Position numbers and translations under genes: made by a program
Notes under the pieces: generated by a model
The model's database searches: none
What the model saw: only the letters and a program-made list of their open reading frames with translations
What the model was told of the DNA's origin: nothing
NCBI RefSeq assembly: GCF_002964575.1
Contig: NZ_POQQ01000048.1
Location: forward strand, 18,325 to 82,324
DNA length: 64,000 bases
Reading direction: 5' to 3'
Source: Streptococcus suis
GTDB lineage: Bacteria; Bacillota; Bacilli; Lactobacillales; Streptococcaceae
Shown: positions 63,019 through 64,000 of the stretch, one piece after another
Layout of the letters: each line of letters starts with the position of its first letter
Numbering within the stretch: position 1 is the first letter of the stretch

Positions 63019-63882
63019 TCAAGTATTATCCAATTCCTTCAAATAATTTTCTATCTTCATTAACATCAAAGGATTGTTATAAATCTTGCATAGTTCTTTC
63101 GCTTCTATGTAATAATTTTTAACCTGTTCCTTGTCTAGAAATTGTGCCCCAGCATTTCCGACGAGAATAAGAAGGGGAGCCAGTTGGTAGCTTGTTTGTT
63201 TTTCTTTACAGAGTTCAATTGTTTCAAGAGCTTCTTGGATGGCTTCGTTATATTTTTTCTTTGATACTAAATAGTGAGCGTAGTTGTGGCGGACTCTGAT
63301 GTAACCAAATAAAAACTCTTGATGATCTAGATTTTTTGTCTGATACAACTCCATTAAATGAGAGTAGTTTGCTTCATATTCTTGTTCACGGCCAACAAGG
63401 GAGTAGAAATTAGATAGTGTATTCAATACCTTTAAGTAAATTAAAGTAGTTGAGGATACTTTTGATAATATATTTTCCAAGTAGGAGATAGCCTCAAACT
63501 GAAGGTTATATTGATAGAAGTCAATAATAGCTTTAATCCATTCAAGGTAAGTTCGATCTTCTAGTGTTAGAAAAGTACTTCGGTCAACCTCTATTTTATA
63601 AAGATATTCTAAATCGTCATAATTTCTATCGTCTAGTAGACGAGAAGATAGGTGCTTGAAGTTGGACAGGTTAGATTTAACTTCAATTTGTTCATTGAAA
63701 AAGTAATCTAGTGGGACTTCAAGTCGTTGAGAGAGTTTGAACAAAAGGTCTGCGGAAGGGATGAAATGCCCCCTTTCAATTTTACTAATCTGACTTTGTT
63801 CACAAATTCCTTCAGCAAGAGTTTGCTGGGATAGTCCTAGTTCTTTTCTTTTTAATCTGAATTTCTCGGAGAGTATATTCAT
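63019..63882 (-). CDS. PlcR/Rgg-like (RRNPP) transcriptional regulator
   Basis: A 287-residue protein with an N-terminal XRE-type HTH (~5-62; KRKELGLSQQTLAEGICEQSQISKIERG) and a helical TPR-like C-terminal region (~75-285). The pattern LAEGIC.QSxxSxIERG followed by FxxSADLLFKLSxxLxVPLDYFF is that of PlcR in Bacillus, a quorum-sensing peptide receptor. Its peptide ligand and regulon are unknown. Promoter (minus strand): TTGCCA (63945-63940), 17 nt, TATAAT (63922-63917). Confidence 0.82.
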   Translation of the reverse strand: MNILSEKFRLKRKELGLSQQTLAEGICEQSQISKIERGHFIPSADLLFKLSQRLEVPLDYFFNEQIEVKSNLSNFKHLSSRLLDDRNYDDLEYLYKIEVDRSTFLTLEDRTYLEWIKAIIDFYQYNLQFEAISYLENILSKVSSTTLIYLKVLNTLSNFYSLVGREQEYEANYSHLMELYQTKNLDHQEFLFGYIRVRHNYAHYLVSKKKYNEAIQEALETIELCKEKQTSYQLAPLLILVGNAGAQFLDKEQVKNYYIEAKELCKIYNNPLMLMKIENYLKELDNT

Positions 63883-63976
63883 AAAAGATAACAGTCCTTT
63901 CTATTTATTCAACTTAATTATATTTCTTTTAGTTCAAAATGGCAAGTTACAAGAATAAAAAATTACATATTGTGAT

Positions 63977-63990
63977 AAAAAAAAAAAAAA
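63977..63990. repeat. Homopolymer of 14 A
   Basis: An uninterrupted A14 run at the window edge, upstream of the PlcR-like gene. No gene can be assigned around it. Confidence 0.7.
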
Positions 63991-64000
63991 GTTAAAAAAA

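Noticed and set aside
63939..63995. A 18-codon Lys-rich frame at the right edge as a peptide gene
   Set aside because: No ribosome site; its end is the poly-A tract, and the sequence overlaps the regulator's promoter.

Overview
The window reads as a low-GC Firmicutes chromosome from the genus Streptococcus, most likely Streptococcus suis or a close relative. Reasons are the streptococcal EF-Tu and FtsE/FtsX sequences, a YSIRK-type signal peptide, extended -10 (TGnTATAAT) promoters almost everywhere, and gene orders known from pneumococcus and relatives: ftsW-ppc, prfB-ftsE-ftsX, and ybeY-dgkA-era-mutM-coaE-MFS-rpmG-secG-rnr-smpB-tehB. No phage, IS transposase, CRISPR array or rRNA operon is visible. 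The species call is an inference.

Layout. 1-3.3 kb (mostly minus strand): histidine phosphatase fragment, YbaK deacylase, DUF368 lipid carrier flippase, TPP-riboswitch-controlled thiT, and a membrane-anchored GH25 lysozyme. 3.4-8.4 kb: an ECF S-component/DUF4430 lipoprotein pair, ftsW and ppc. 8.4-10 kb: a small sigma/anti-sigma pair with a candidate self-recognised promoter. 10-15.5 kb: a YSIRK surface protein with two nearly identical Bsp-like/SH3 repeats behind a WalR/VicR-like box, then tuf, a secreted D-Ala-D-Ala carboxypeptidase and tpiA. 15.5-24.9 kb: HAD and HD phosphohydrolases, a TSUP permease, DUF1934, a Mn2+-riboswitch-controlled P-type ATPase, small membrane proteins and queG. 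24.9-27.9 kb: prfB with its programmed frameshift, a MITE-like repeat, and ftsEX. 27.9-30.7 kb: the feo operon, including a 50-codon FeoB-associated gene. 30.8-34.7 kb: tRNA-Thr, then a leader with two 25-codon ORFs and an attenuator before a heterodimeric ABC exporter. 34.9-37.3 kb: TDT permease, HAD phosphatase, AhpD-like protein. 37.8-46.8 kb: a complete N-acetylneuraminate (sialic acid) catabolic locus with a textbook cre site. 46.8-60.3 kb: the ybeY-to-tehB block, interrupted by mosaic palindromic repeats, small structured RNA-like elements and accessory genes. 60.3-64 kb: copA with two cop boxes and a PlcR-like regulator.

How genes work together. The nan locus imports sialic acid or ManNAc through an ABC transporter, removes O-acetyl groups, cleaves Neu5Ac to ManNAc plus pyruvate, phosphorylates ManNAc and epimerises it to GlcNAc-6-P, under CcpA and an RpiR-type regulator. 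Metal homeostasis recurs: Mn2+ riboswitch plus exporter, Feo iron uptake, CopA copper export. Envelope biogenesis is also prominent: FtsW, FtsEX, the C55-P flippase, lipid kinase DgkA, lysozyme and carboxypeptidase.

Most notable for follow-up are (i) the two-peptide, SD-sequestering, terminator/antiterminator leader before the ABC exporter; (ii) a duplicated ~110-nt structured element with a structure-preserving base change between era and mutM; and (iii) two mosaic repeat families whose copies begin at or across stop codons. All calls come from reading the sequence; no database search was possible.
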